Source: Druceiella hillmani
Lineage: Eukaryota > Arthropoda > Insecta > Lepidoptera > Hepialidae
Assembly: GCA_039881145.1 (NCBI GenBank)
Contig: JAYKKI010000061.1
Coordinates: forward strand, 8,566,001 to 8,630,000
Direction of reading: 5' to 3'
DNA length: 64,000 bases
The position numbers and the translations under genes were made by a program. Positions 1 through 14,130 of the stretch are shown in pieces. Under the pieces are notes generated by a model that was not told the DNA's origin, did not search any database, and saw only the letters and a program-made list of their open reading frames with translations. Each line of letters begins with the position of its first letter. Within the stretch, counting starts at the first letter, position 1.

Positions 1-427
1 ATAACCACAGAAAATAACTGTCTAGCTATGATATAATGATATAGCAAGTCCAGCGTACTAATATATTGCAATAGAGGTCAATGACAAAACATGTATTTTT
101 CCACTACACAACATTAAAACTCGTTTCAAAATAGACTATCTTCTTTTCGCTATGTTTATTTTACCATCCTTACGTCAAATATCCAGTATAGGTTATAAGT
201 GTACATTTTCTCTCTGCCTGAGTGTCACGCTATAAAGACTTATTATAAGTAAATGATGATGTGTACCAAATAGCATAATACTGGTTAATATTTCATATGC
301 GTCACATAATATTGAATATTTTCCCAAAATGTTATATATTTACTTCGGAACTGTGATCGAAAGAAAAGGTTATTCATTTTTCTCGTCAAATTCCACAATT
401 CATACAAGTAAAAAAGATGTAATATTG

Positions 428-461
428 ATATTAATAACATTATTTATAATGTTATTAATAT
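428..461. repeat. 34-nt near-perfect palindrome
   Basis: ATATTAATAACATTAT and ATAATGTTATTAATAT flank a 2-nt centre. Confidence 0.93.
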
Positions 462-1339
462 TGTGTAACAGTTTATTATTATTAAATAGCTAGCAGACAA
501 TGAATCGTGAAACTAGTCATTAGCTGAAATATATATTTTTCCCACCATATTTTAACTGTCAAGTTGATTTGTATACAAAAATATTATCTTTTTTAATGGA
601 ATAGAATACACAGATCTTCAAAAACCTGGTAGATAGTGATTATACTAGTCACTAATATGTAAATAATAAATTAAAAGAAAACATATTTATTAAAAATTAA
701 ATAAATGCAGCCACGGTTAGCACATTATGAAACTATCTTGATGGCAGGCTATAAAAGATAAAGATGTCTACGTTCGATAGTAAACAATTAATAAACTATT
801 TAACCGCCACGAGCAATACGTCGTGTAACAGTGATACTGACTGCTACAAATGTTGACCAAGCCTCTAAGATATAAAACTTTAGTTCTGTTAAAATTTGTT
901 CTGTGGTTTTACGTGATTTCTGTACAGACATTATATCGGTAGCATTATTATGGGTTACGTGTACATATTTGTAATGATAGTTACTAACTAATTTTATTTA
1001 CCCAATGAAATATGATAATAAGTACTGGTTATTCTATTGTACATTGTGTAAGTTTTAAATACCAACTTAATCGTGTGATTCGTTACATGTGACTAAGCAT
1101 ATACTGAATATATGAAAACATTTCAGCCAAAAAATATACTCAATTAGAAAAACAAATAAAACCCCTGACGTTTTACAGATAATCGTTCGACGCCAAAACT
1201 TCATTGTAACAATCGCTCTCAAGCCACGGTGGGCAGCCGAATTAATTCCATAAAATTTGTATTTATAAGATATCCTACTAGTTATATTAAAATCACAATC
1301 AGCGCTGGCGAAATTTTTTTCATAATGATAACTACATAA

Positions 1340-1530
1340 AAACAATATACATTCGACTGAGTTCCAGTTTGATCGCGTCTCTATTACCCACAGCGAGTCT
1401 CAGCGCGCACCGCACGAAGCCAGCGACGAACAATCACGAACCAATTAATTCCCACTTAAGCTACGGCGAGCACACTCAACCGACACCAGACGCTCTCTCA
1501 TATAGTCCAGCGCGCTCTTATAACAGACGA
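1340..1530. promoter_or_regulatory. GC-rich block, promoter-like
   Basis: CAGCGCGCACCGCACGAAGC and GCTACGGCGAGCACACTCAA stand out. On the minus strand ACTATATGAGAGAGCG is TATA-like. No coding similarity. Confidence 0.25.
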
Positions 1531-2469
1531 CTACTTTAGAAACACCTAAGTACGCTTCCTTGATCTCCAAGTGCGTAAAGCGATTGTGCTCGGCTCTGTA
1601 CATCAATTACACGAATATTATTGTATTGATACATTGTGATGGTCCGTAGTGCCCCGTTTGTTAAACGATCTGTTAACGGAGTGCTCGCAATGAAATTATT
1701 AGGAATTTGCTTGACTACACGTAACTGTGTACTTTTTACCCATTTGAGACCCAGCCAATAGATCGGGCGATGAGTTTGTTGATTTCTGTGTCCGATCCGG
1801 ACGAGTCCATAAAAATATACCATTCTCCCGATTCAGTGGGCCGACCAGGTAAATAAAAATTCAATTAGAAAAGAAATTACTTGTGTTCAAGACAAGCTAG
1901 AAGTGAAAACTTTGGGAACCGATATAATTGTATTGTTGTACATGGGAAAATTTAATACGAAATTTGTAAAACAAGTAAAATGATTGTCAAAGGGAAATGT
2001 TATTTATTACATATAGAATAAACATTGTAGTTGAAATGATAATTATACATCATCTTTCTGATTTATATCAGCATTTTCATTATTCATATCATCATTAATA
2101 CTCGAACTGTGAATATTTTCTTTAATGTAATCTGTTAATTTTAAGAAGGAAAGGGTCCATGATAACTAAAGTACAAAATGAACAATTTTGATTCAAACCT
2201 CTCTAAAAATCTGGTAAAGACAGCACCTATTTTTGTCGTACTTTCTTATGAATTGTTTAATCCGTGCTAATGAGTTAACGTTCTAAGGATCTTCTGCAAA
2301 ATTGCTTATAAAATCTCCTTTTCCTAGCAAAGCAGAACATTGTGTTGTAAATATTAGTCAATATTCATGCAAAATGTCTATGATACGTTTGATTTCTGTA
2401 CCCAGTGAAATAAATGTATAAAGCCACCATTAATATGAGTGAGAGCATGAAAATATCATTCGCCCGACT
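1531..2469. other. AT-rich, nothing supported
   Basis: Only short chance open frames, no repeats and no RNA signals that I can see. The first 1340 bases are similar apart from the palindrome at 428. Confidence 0.6.
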
Positions 2470-2720
2470 TTTCTCTCATTCTGGTATACTCGGTCTGCCG
2501 TCGAATATACGTAATGCGCGTCACATTACGTGATGCAAAATCACAGTTTTTTTCCAGATCGCGAACAATATTATACTCGGCCGCTCAATATTCCTCTCGT
2601 TCTGCCATATTCGGCTTTCTGCCAATATTCACTAAACGCGTCGAACCGTTGGCAGTAGTCGGCCAACCGCCGAGTATACACGGAACGTGTCACCCTTGGT
2701 GACGCAAACTCGCAATATTT
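2470..2720. repeat. Ancient degenerate tandem repeat
   Basis: Three related blocks occur. Block A (about 2485-2545) has ACTCGGTCTGCCGTCGAATA…GCGTCACATTACGTGATGCA. Block B (about 2590-2640) has CTCTCGTTCTGCCATATTCG…AAACGCGTCG. Block C (about 2658-2718) has AGTCGGCCAACCGCCGAGTA…GTGTCACCCTTGGTGACGCA. A and C align over about 58 bp at roughly 70% by eye. Block C has a GTCACC/GGTGAC inverted repeat. The open frame across it is incidental. Confidence 0.65.
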
Positions 2721-5700
2721 TTTGCCCATAAAAAATTAGTCAAGGTGAGCCGAAAGAAGTTTTCACTTCAAAAACTTGCCCGACTATCATTACGAAAATC
2801 AACCAATTTGCGACCACTAACGAAGTGTGCTCTATAATCGCCTCATATTGTTTTTAATAGAGAGAAAAAATCTACTCCTTTATGTGCATATATCGGATCA
2901 CACAGAGAAGATCCATTCTATAATTAGTCATATCCATATTCCTAGAGCATTTACTTTTAAAACTTCGCAACGGACCTTATTACGCGCTATGATCCATATA
3001 CATAGAAGCAAAGATAACTACAGGAACAAACAGACCACTTTTCCAAAAATATTTTACATATAAAATATTTACTGGGTTCAATCGATTCTTTGTTTTCTCA
3101 GACTTTTAATATTACTGAAAAGTGTTATGGACTTGCGGAAATAATGATGAATGGAATAGCCTTAATATGACTTTAATCGGCGTAAAAACGCATGAAAACC
3201 GGCTTCCTTTTTACTCTGTAATAAAGTGAATTCTGTACATGAAGTATATTTTAAAAAGTGTGATCAATTTAAAGTATGGAATAGTAGAAGCCGGAAAACC
3301 TGTTTTTAGAATTTTTGTCGGCCTGCCTGTGTATTAATTTGTTCTGCAATCAGGCCAAATATACAGAGTGAAATTTGATATAGTTTATACCATCGAGCAA
3401 AATATAGAGTAGTATTTATCTGGATATTACAGACTATCAACGCTATTTATTAGCCTTTTTTGTAAACTTTATGTGCATACAAGTTTGAAAGAAAAAAAAT
3501 TCATAAAAACACAGTCAATAATGTTCTCAATGCCAGCCAGTTCAAAAATGTTCTCAAACTATCAATACTGGGCATCAAAGATAAAATATGTATACTTTTA
3601 ACAAAGCTATATTTAAAACGAAAACTTTGGGTCAGAAAAAACTGACAAAACTAACCACGTATGAATGTAACTAATATTAACTAACGAAAACCAATTCAAC
3701 TGACATACTCATTTAACTAACCACTTTTGACCCCTGCTATTACGTTGTAAAATATACGACATTGGAAAGTGTGTGTGTAATCGCGTGCGGGGCTATACGT
3801 GTGTATGTTTATACCGTGTCAAAAGCAATTTTTATTATCTTTTCTAGCTCTAAATTTCAGAGCATTATGCCTTAAAAAAAATTTAAGATAATTTCGGTAC
3901 ACGGTTACAAGTATGTACCGCGTCCTCGCGCCATTCATTTCCTAAATAAGCAATTAGATCGTAATTATTTTTTTTCATATTTATGCAACTTTTTTTAATC
4001 TTAATCTTATTATTGATTTCACAAAAGTTCAGTACTTTTGTAAGGATGAGATAAATTGTACGTTTTAAAATACACAATATTTATTTGCTTGAAATGTTTT
4101 TTTATTTTATTTCTCTTATTATTTCGCAGAGTATGGAAAAAAGAACAAACAACAGAATTAAGTATATTGTAAAACCACAAACTAGTAGGAATATAAAAGA
4201 AACCTTGAGTTCAAATAATGACACAATGCGCTAGGATTGTTCTAAAATTTCATTGCTCAAAAGTCGTCATGCTTTTTAAAACAATTTTATTTGATCGAAA
4301 AAATAAATTCGTACTTTGAGCTTTTAACATCTGTATTACATTCAACACCAACATCTATATTAAATTAAAACTGATAAAAAGTGACTGATAAAAAGTACTA
4401 TAAATAAAAATTGGCTAATGAGCGTGGAAATCACGTGATGATGATATTCAATCAAAATTTGTACCAACATCCAGAATGAGACCGTCTAACGTCTTACACA
4501 TCCCGCAAAGAAAGCAATGAAAATATCAAAACTATGTCTAGAAGATTAATATCGCTGTCGGACACTGAAAATCAGTGGGGTGCTACATCTTCGATACGGG
4601 CCTCTCACAAAGGGCACGATGTTATAAATATATAGACATAACATACAAAAACTCCACATCCCCCGTGCAATCTGTACTTGGCTAAGTTAATTATCAATTT
4701 CCCCAGCTCTCACTCGGAAATAAGCGAATTATCCTTCCACTCTTCTGAAATAAAATATTAAAGTTCGTAAGGCGAACCCCTCAAAGCGCAACGGTTCGAC
4801 GATAACTGCGTTACGGAGGAGAGCAACCCGGTAAACGAAGTTGTGCTCGTAATCATACTGAACAATTAAGTATAAAAGTTATTTATTCGTGTTTTCCTTA
4901 TATATTTAATTATTTAGACTTTGCGTCCCTACAACTATGAATAGGGAATAACCCAGTAATAATAAAAAACTATAGCTCATTACATGAACGTGATTAAGTT
5001 TACGGTCTATGAAAAACGAGTAGCAAAACTTAACAGAAAAAAATACCCTAAAGCCGTTGGTGAAATAAAAATTACACTCACCGTAAATTTGCTTTACGCA
5101 TTGGGCAGTTCCTTTCATTTTGACAAAATCGTTCGAGCGAATTCAAAAGGGGAAAAACATCAGGGTAAAGCAGATGCCCTTTAAGCGTTAATCGGCCCAA
5201 AGTGTAATCAATTTTGGGGCAGAGTTTTCCTGGATTATAACGAAATATTGAAATTGGCTATTAAAAAAATTCAGTTTATAATACTGGAAAATACTGTAGT
5301 TCTTTTTTACTACTATGAGCCGTTGCACATGTGATAAATTTTACGCCGCTACAATAGAGTCAATGTGACCGCGATAGGCACATTGTAAAAAAGTGTGCAA
5401 ATGAAAACCTAAACGAATTTAAATTAAAAAAAGCATCAAACTTCCATGTTGAAACATATCAAACCATTTTTATCAAGTCTAAATTCTGAGTATTCAAAAT
5501 ATGAACTCGGGTAATTTTTTAATTTTCACAATTCAATACAATTCCCAAGAGCATGACTTGTAATGTTGGCAAAAAATATTTTTTGTTGGGACGCGTAATT
5601 TTTTATCAAAAGAATGTATATGAAATTATAAATCCGCCTTCAGACCAAAATGACCTTGGAATAAATTTAATATAAGTCAAGTGTCCCAGGAGCAGCGAAG

Positions 5701-7370
5701 ATGCGGGCCGTCCCCCTTGTTATACCCCGCGAACTTTACGACGGAACGCTCTGTCTGAAAGCAGCTTATAATTCATCAAATATTTTGTGGGGTTTTTATG
5801 AGCGACAGATCGAATTGAGAACGGTGTGTCGTAGACTCGTTGCAATAATTTTCCACATTTTATTTTTGATGTACACTTTCATTTGAAATTCAATTAATTG
5901 AAATATAAATAGAATGTAAATAGCATAGAACATATTAATATCGTATGATGAGAATCTCATGGTCGATCTAAGTAAGCAAAGTAAGTCATTAACGCATACT
6001 AGTTGTCTCTAACGATTTAAATGAAGCTCGTCAAGTGCTCCTTCATCGGAAACAAAAGATACTTTCATATTTTTGCACTGTATTTCTAGTTCTTCGCTCG
6101 CATTTCTGCTTGTGCAGACCACGTGGCTTTTCTTTTTCTGTGAAGTGACGTACGTAGTCAAATATCAAATACATCGATGTAGTCCTTAGCTTGACACCAT
6201 TTTCTTTATTTCTCACAGATCTGAAATCACGCCGAGGTAATCTTCGTGTTAACATATCGCTGTTTCTTTTCCAAACAGGAAGAAATAATACCCTGAAAAC
6301 ATCTTATTAATTTTGTTCAACAGACATAATGTGAGAATATACAAAATTTTCTTTCTTAACTTTTAGAGCTCACACCAAGAAGATATGTGATAAATGTGAA
6401 AAATCATCTCAATAATCGCCACGCGATTATTGACATAATTTTTCATAATTTTTTTTTCATAATACATTTTGTTCATTTGCGAAATTTTAAACTTTGTACA
6501 CTGTGTTCACAATAAACCCTACATACTTCACAACTGAGAATTATCTTACACTGAAAACTTCCGTCCGCAGAGACACAAGAGGGCACGCTCATACATTGGG
6601 TATCCACGGATGTGGGTTGGCATCCGGGGCGGACAATGTGTGTGTGCATCCGCCCAAAAGTAGACGAAAAAAGATCGCTAGCTACTTCTGTTGTCTGCTG
6701 TCGTTCCGATTGTTCTCTGAGCTGCACCATTAAAGGAAAAAGAAATGACTCTCTTGGAAAATAACGACGGATAGAACAATGTGAACGCCAGAGAGTGTAT
6801 GAAAAACCAAACGATTTTTGCCGAGCTATTAGTTAAGAATACGCTAAGACGAAATTTGTGGAAAAAACATTTTTTTTAAATATGAGTATAATAAGAACGG
6901 CTATACCAAATTAATTTGCCAGCCCATAAGCATTCAAAATTACTCAATGGTAGTCTATTAATTATTTCAAAATTTAAACAATTTTTTACCATATAATATT
7001 ATTTACATAACCTAGAAGATTTAAAGAAATAATTTATGGAATTTTAAGAATGTTTACTTAAAAGTTCCTTTGTCTATTTTATTCAAGGCACAGTAGAGCG
7101 AGCTTCGTACAGATAGATATACATACATACACAACGAGCAATTGGTCAGTGAAATATACGGAAAAGTCAAACTCTTAATGACAAAAGGTAGATGCATACA
7201 AGACTCCTCAGTATATGTTAGATTTAAAATTCGCTAAGAGAATATTCTGAGCAAGCTTCATAAAGATTCAACGTCCATGATCAGTGAAAGAAGTTAGACG
7301 TGTTAAAACTGAGTGATGTAGCGCTATATAATAAGGCTGTCGATTACACCGTATAAGAATAATCATAATA
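2721..7370. other. AT-rich, no gene found
   Basis: A few blocks of higher complexity stand out: about 4550-4630 (GGGGTGCTACATCTTCGATA), 4760-4860, 5690-5850 and 6540-6720 (repeated ATCCG words). None gives a recognisable protein or RNA. Confidence 0.6.
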
Positions 7371-7965
7371 ATTTTATAAAGAGGAAAATTTTGTTTGTCC
7401 GTTTTGTTTTGTGGGCACAAAAACGGTTTATCCAATTAACATGACGCTGACACCAACACATAGTTTAGTGTCTAAATAGACATAGAATATGCGATTAGAA
7501 CGAGCAAGTAAAAAGCAGCAACAATTTAAGTGAAATGTTCATTAAACGTTAAACTATTATAGCTACATTAAAGTAATGTACCTGCGTAGTAGATATCGTA
7601 GACATAATAAACAACTATAAAAATAATTTACTAATATTTAATTATTACAAATTCTGTTATGACTAGTTTTCGGTCACAAAATCGGATCCAATATTTTCGA
7701 GATAAACAAACTAAATGAATATAGCCTATATTATATTAATGTTTGAAAGAATTGTACCCGACAATAAAATATACGAAAAGATGAATGCGGCTAATAACTA
7801 AAGACTGTTAGTTATATTTGTTTTTATAGGGTCCTTCAATTCTGTACTCAACTAAAGAACAATAAAGAACCAAACTGTTGAAAATATTTTTTTAATAACG
7901 ACAGATATTAAAACAAAACGCAGTCATGGTAACTTTTATCCGACCAAAGCCGGGCGAGTAGCTAG
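7371..7965 (+). mobile_element. CTAG-ended lepidopteran repeat (Helitron-like or LINE tail)
   Basis: TATAAAGAGGAAAATTTTGT near 7374 begins a block of the common lepidopteran type (ATTATAAAGAGG…TTTGTTTG, then …AAACGGTTTATCCAATT). The far end reads AAAGCCGGGCGAGTAG followed by CTAG (7962-7965) and T, much like the Helitron end at 32545. There is no coding capacity. A second head-type block lies at 22677. Whether both ends belong to one insertion is an inference. Confidence 0.5.
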
Positions 7966-8065
7966 TGTAATATATGTCATATGATTTACATATTTTCATT
8001 AAAGAATCATATTAGCGCATATTTATACATGTGTTCATTTTAATAAAGTCAAATAAATTTACGAC

Positions 8066-8115
8066 GACGTTTTGTCTGCATGCAGTTTAATAAATTTGCA
8101 TGCAAACAAAACGTC
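8066..8115. repeat. 50-nt hairpin, 19-bp stem
   Basis: GACGTTTTGTCTGCATGCA (8066-8084) pairs with TGCATGCAAACAAAACGTC (8097-8115) at 18 of 19 positions; the loop is 12 nt. Confidence 0.93.
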
Positions 8116-11100
8116 TTCAATCGTTTCATTATTCGATGTTTCACCAAAATATTTTCTATATTCGGCATTGTTATGCACATTCCCATCCTCATTCGACACA
8201 CTGGCACACATACGCCATCCGCATCGAGAATGCTGCATTGTTGTAAACAGCGGCGAATACGGCCAGAAGAGTGTCAAGGCTCAACGTTGACGGTTCTCCA
8301 CGAATATGTGGTGTTTTGTTGACAAGGCAATTTCTTTGTTTTCGCTTGTTTTTGGGTTCGCCGTCGTTTCGGTATTGTTGTAAGTGCCTGCCAATGCGAT
8401 TAGGCATCCGAGACATTGTTACAAGTGTGTCGTTCCCATGAGGACAACGGGTGACAAAAGTGAACGGATGATTTAGTCAGTTCTGAAAGGTAAAAATGTA
8501 CCTTTGTCAACCAGTACAAACTTTGTTTTACTATAGCTTCACTGTAATACAATATAATGTGTATCCATTGAATACACGTATTTAGAGTTACGTCAAAATT
8601 CTACAACATGGTGAAATTGTACAGTGACAGAGATCAATGAAGAAATGTTATCCACTTCTCAAGTGACAAAACTGAGATGTATCCACGAACTTCAGAAATG
8701 AATCAATTGCGAAAAGAGAGAAATAAATCTATATGACTTCATGCTAATTCACAAATTTACTGAATAAGCAAGAAGATGAATGCTAAGCTACCTCTCGAAA
8801 CTAGTTCATCATGACTAAATCTACAAAAAAAATTATTTTGCTTTTGTTACTTGAAAACTAGAAGCAAAGTGTCACCATTTGAAGGTACAAAAATCATCAA
8901 GCTGGCTGAACCTTCTTGTAGGAAGTAAAGCAGATATGGTCACTCTATTAAACCAAGTCACAGGTGAAGACTGCATAAATAAACTAATGTATGACACCAC
9001 ACACTGAAAACGTTATAAATCTAAAAACAACAATGATTTTTTTTTCAAACCAAACGACAAGAGAAGAATTTGGATGGTAAAGAATATTACACCATCTCAG
9101 CGACTCAGACGAATAAGAACAAACAAAAGGATCTCGGTAAAGGCGAAGATATTACACATGCCGCAAAAAAAGTATTCGCAAAGAATTCAACATTAATAAG
9201 TAGTCATACACTCTCGTCACTTTCTTATTCTTCCCCATTATTTTTGCCTTACATCCCATCCCAGACGAATCATCATATTATAGGGGTAGATAATCTAGGT
9301 ATTCCTGTACAACTTCATTATAATCGGACTTGAATTGAAAGATTTACGATTCTGTGACATGCAAACTAACAAACATAAAATTATATGGGTTCCATTTTTT
9401 GTCATTTGACTACGGAAACCTAAAAACTAGAAATATCGCTTTTTAGCCACATAGTTTATGACACTTTTTTTGTCAAATTACTAAAGTACACTATACAATT
9501 GTAGATACACTATAAGTAACTTTTAATACGTATTTTATTATGCTATTAGCTTTTGACATTGGTCTTTCGATAAGCCTTCGACAAGTTAATTCATCAAAGA
9601 AAACATTACATGTAAAACCGAGAAAGGTATTACGTGCAATATTTTCGTTTTTAATTTTTATAATAATCTGCGCGAAATAAATACTTCGTGCACACACTCC
9701 ATACAATCAAAACGTCTAAATTTTATTTCAGTTTGAAAAAGATGTGTACGAAAGATGTAAGTTTCGATGAGACGAAACAATTTTATTAATGAAGTATATC
9801 TTAATATTGGTTCCATCCTTTTAACACACTTCTATTATCTTAACTTGTATGTGTCTATGAATTTTGAAATAATTCAATTGAATTTTCATTCATATTAAAT
9901 ATAAACATTTTGGTCAAGAGCGAAAAAATATCTCTGATGACAAAAAAATTAACTTTAATGTAAAAAAAAAGCGTGGTGTGCTTGAATATCAATTGTCGTA
10001 AATTTTTTTATCGCCAGCTATTTGTAAAAAAAGAGTCAGTCTCCTTAAAAGCATTCCAAAAATTCACAGTGAATGGAAATGTGTTCAAATCATGCACTTG
10101 TTCGTTCACCGTTAGGCATAAACAACCTAATCTTATGGAAGGTTTTGTTCATTTGTTTGTTTTTAGGGCTTAAAAATATAATAATAACTTATCCGAGTAC
10201 AGATTGTCTTCTGAATCATTTTCTGCTGTAAAATCGGATTATATGAATGTATTTAAAAATAATGTTTGAAAAAGTTGTACGTGATAATGAATATGACAAA
10301 TGAATTACAGTACTGACAAAATAAAACTGAATCATTGAGAATACCAGAATAGGAACAAAATAAAATGGTTATATTTTTGCTCGGATGTAGACGAGGTGGA
10401 CAGCAAGTATATCGATAAGATGAAACCTTTAATTTCATCTCACTTCTTTTACATGCCATGTGCATGTTATTATTGTAACTTCTTTTAAATACGTGACGTC
10501 ACACATTTGTACTAGGCGCATTTGCGCTAACAAAAAGTGTTTTGTGAGTAAATGACATTGTACAGTTGGACATTTTAATATGACATGACGTCAAGACACA
10601 TTTAAACGTTACAATGTGCGTCATAATGACTGTTTAAGAAATAATTCGATTTGTAACTCTTTAATATATGTAACGAATGAAGTGTCATAACAGGGTACTC
10701 GAACCTTGTGATGCAATTTTATGGTAATTTAGCTTAATGACGTACTTGTACATATAAATAAATCTGATGGCTAGATTTGTCGAAGGCAATTATTGGAAAA
10801 TTCATTATTTAAATTTTTAAAAACGTACCTTGCATTACAATCTACTCTTACGATTGTAATGCAGTCTTTGCAAAAGTAGCTGTGGAACAGATTGACGAGA
10901 AGATATTTCAGCATAATTTTAAAATGAATAGAAATTAAGAGAAAATGCTTGGTAGATATAGAATTTATATGTTTCAGGTAAAAAAGTACTAATAAGGCAA
11001 TGCATGAAATTTTGATAGCAATGATTATGTATTCATATACATAGCGAAACAACAAGAAGTTAACACGATAAAGACGACGAAATTCTACGTTTTAACGAAA

Positions 11101-12236
11101 TTCCAGATAAATCTTTTCTACAAGTTGTTTAAATCATACATGTATATATTGTTTCTATTGAAACTATTATATTGCTTATATTAAAATGTTTTCCTTACGG
11201 AGCGTCGTATGGACGCCGTATTGAATTTTCCAAAAATCTTATAACTCTTCACTATGATTTAATATATATTTGGAGAAATCAAATTACACGTCATTTATGG
11301 AAATCGGTTCAATATTTTAAAAGGTATGATGGAACATGTGGCATTTGTCCACATAACACTTACCTTATAAGCCTTTTATTGGTTTCGCTAGTCGGGTAAG
11401 GATTTAGGCATACACATATATGAACATCTTTAAATAAGAGACGAATCTGCTAGCAGAGGCAAGTTTCAACTGTATTACTGCGAATCTTCCCCAGTGACAA
11501 TAGTTATAAACGGTTTTCCCACTTTCCAATCATAGCCCTGAAATTTAAAAACGTTATCTGCTATCTTAATCTATATCCTTATCTAATGTGAATTAAATTA
11601 AAACTGAGCCTATTTAAGATGCAAGCAAATTCAACGCCATCTTAAATTCCACAAGACCAATAAAAATAAAATTGACGATTAAAAAAATAGACAGCGTGTG
11701 CTGTATAAAGAAATGACACACGGTACAGGTATTTTTTTACAATAATTTTACTCCGTTCATTAAACGTGATAAAAAGCATTAGATGTAATAAAATAAGTAA
11801 TTTCTGTGCAGTGATAATGGTTACGTTTTTATATGACCCTTTATGCGGTATTACCTTTATAGCTCTATCGTCCAGTGCTATTAACATCCATTATTTCACT
11901 GTAATAATAACATACTTCAATTTATTAATTACATACGGTTATTTTAAATATTGCTGTTTGTCAATCACACATATTTAATTTATGCATGATGTGTTAAAAA
12001 ATTCACAAATCATCGTTGTCATTTAACCCATTCGTAGCCAGCTATAAAACTTTCCTAAATTTAAATATTTTGCTCTATCCGGTCAAAAACAGTTTGTTTT
12101 CCATTTGAACAATTTTTATTTTCGAAAAAATAATTAAAACCGTGTTTTATTAAATAAAAACTTACTTTTTATATAGCTAATTTAAATTTACTGTAAAACT
12201 ATAAGGTTAAAGTTTTGTCATGCATGATAATATTGG
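8116..12236. other. No gene found; complex block at 8120-8470
   Basis: 8120-8470 has balanced composition and overlapping open frames on both strands without similarity; it could be conserved non-coding DNA. An 87-codon frame at 9070 is unrecognised. A 12-bp-arm inverted repeat (TGCATTACAATC) lies at about 10839-10863. Confidence 0.55.
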
Positions 12237-12276
12237 TTTATGTAAGTATTAACATTGTTGTTAATACTTACATAAA
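12237..12276. repeat. 40-nt perfect hairpin, 18-bp stem
   Basis: TTTATGTAAGTATTAACA and its exact complement flank a TTGT loop. Confidence 0.95.
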
Positions 12277-13443
12277 TTAACCGACAGATGGTGTTAGGAG
12301 AGCGTCACATGTCGGTCACGCCTCAGTGTTTCATCTATCAACACAAGATAAGACTTACTTCATAAGACCGAATCAGATCGCTCGTGGAAACAAAACAAAT
12401 AAATAAGCCTTAGAACTACATAATTTCCATAACCCATATAAGCTCCTGTTCATCTCTGACTTAAGCAGCTACTTATTGGCATATCCAAAATTATGCCTGG
12501 ACTTATCTAGGATGCCATTCATGTTACTCCCACTTACCGATGGTGTATTGCACCAAATGAGCCTCGCAAATACTCGGAATTAATATATTGTACCAAGTGG
12601 CCATAAATAAATATATTATATCCACGATGATGATGAGCCTCATTTCAATCATACTTTTGTTTCTCAGATTTTAAATCATAAATACATTTAAAATAAAAAC
12701 CATTAATTTAACCTTGATGTTTCTTTGAATTGAACATCTTTATTGATTTACACAAATAGAAACTTTGCAGACATCATTCGGTACTAAATAAAAAACTACG
12801 AGAATATCACAGGGAATCGTATACACGGAAGTGGCATTTGATGACACGTTTTTGAATACGTTATACATACATAGGTACAGTTACGAAAATAGGTAGCGAT
12901 ACGCCTTAAACTGTTCAAATTTAGTTTAATCATTTCTTTATACATTGATGAGTTATTTCGTGAAACTCATGTATTTGGTAACTATCAGGAGATGAATAAA
13001 AAAACAATAACAGGGCAGTTTCTATATTAACTCTAATGACGGATTTTAAGACACCTGTATTTTTTTTAATTATATCTATTTATGGCAATTTTAAACACTG
13101 AAATTTTATAGAAAATATTTTCCTAATTTTCGTCAAATTCGAACTCTTATAAAAATTGTGTTGATTAAGGCACATCTTCAGATAATCATCGAATAAAAAC
13201 AATATTTGAAATGATAAATCAAAGCACTGTCTTATTTAATAATATTATAAGTCCAATCTAGAAAATAGTTTAAAATATTTCCAGTAACGATCACGTACTA
13301 ATACAAAAGCTCGACAACTGATTACAATCTCAATTTGAACCTAAAGTGCAGATATTTTTAAAGTTTCATAACATAAAAAAATTAATAACATATTGAAATC
13401 AGAAATTACTATCTTCCCGCTAGGGGTGAGACACCGTATATAC
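12277..13443. other. AT-rich, nothing supported
   Basis: I see no gene, repeat or RNA signal between the hairpin and the 45-bp minisatellite. Confidence 0.6.
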
Positions 13444-13618
13444 GATACTGGTACGTCTTGTTCGAGTCGTGATGGACACTGTAAGGATGACACTGATACG
13501 TCTCATTTGAACCTTGACGGACCCCGTATGTTCGACACTGTCCTTCTCATTCGAACCGTGAGGAATACACTGCGCAACACTAGTCCGTCTCGTGCTAGTT
13601 GGTTGCTAGACTAACGTG
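13444..13618. repeat. Degenerate minisatellite, 45 bp x 4
   Basis: Motifs of the form GACACTGnTACGTCTCATTC…GAACCGTGAGG begin at 13444, 13489, 13534 and about 13576 (steps 45, 45, 42). Copies are diverged by roughly a quarter. Because 45 is a multiple of three, one frame stays open across it, which explains a 73-codon open frame here. I see no evidence that it is translated. Confidence 0.85.
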
Positions 13619-13889
13619 AACTAGAACATTTGCAGAAGAGCCGGCCTTCTATCTAAGGCGTTTCAGCCTGTCTAATTTTAAGCGCCATCTTAAGACCTTG
13701 ATTTACGGCGTTCAAGTTTTTTGTAAGTATATAAACAATATTTACACGTCAAATTTAGTTTAATAAGAAACGTACAAGGAAAACGATGAAAATCGGATGT
13801 CTTCCCTCCTTCTCCGACTAAACCGGACCTATTTCACTGATTTTTACCTACCCACCTATTAACGCGTTACGCATCACGTTCCTTCTTCG

Positions 13890-14130
13890 AAATTACAACT
13901 AACCCAATCCACACACGTATCCGCGAAGCGGCGGCGAAGCGCAACGAACGTCACCGGCGTGGGACAGCCGCCAAAGGCCAAAGTAGGACTTCTCAACGAT
14001 TAATATAACCCGCCGCGAATCGATCCGCGCTTCATCGCCTAGTCTCCGCCGCACCGTTCAATTTCCGTTTTAATTAATTGAAAACCGAACAATTCGCCGC
14101 GCGGTCGCTTTGTGCCAATGTGACCTGATT
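13890..14130. promoter_or_regulatory. GC-rich block of unknown role
   Basis: CGAAGCGGCGGCGAAGCGCA, CCGCCGCGAATCGATCCGCG and TTCGCCGCGCGGTCGCTTTG lie around an AATTAATTGAAAAC core. Non-coding; it could be a conserved intronic element. Confidence 0.25.

Noticed and set aside
9070..9333. 87-codon open frame starting MDGKEYYTISATQTNK
   Set aside because: No similarity, low-complexity Ser/Leu stretch, no splice or promoter context.
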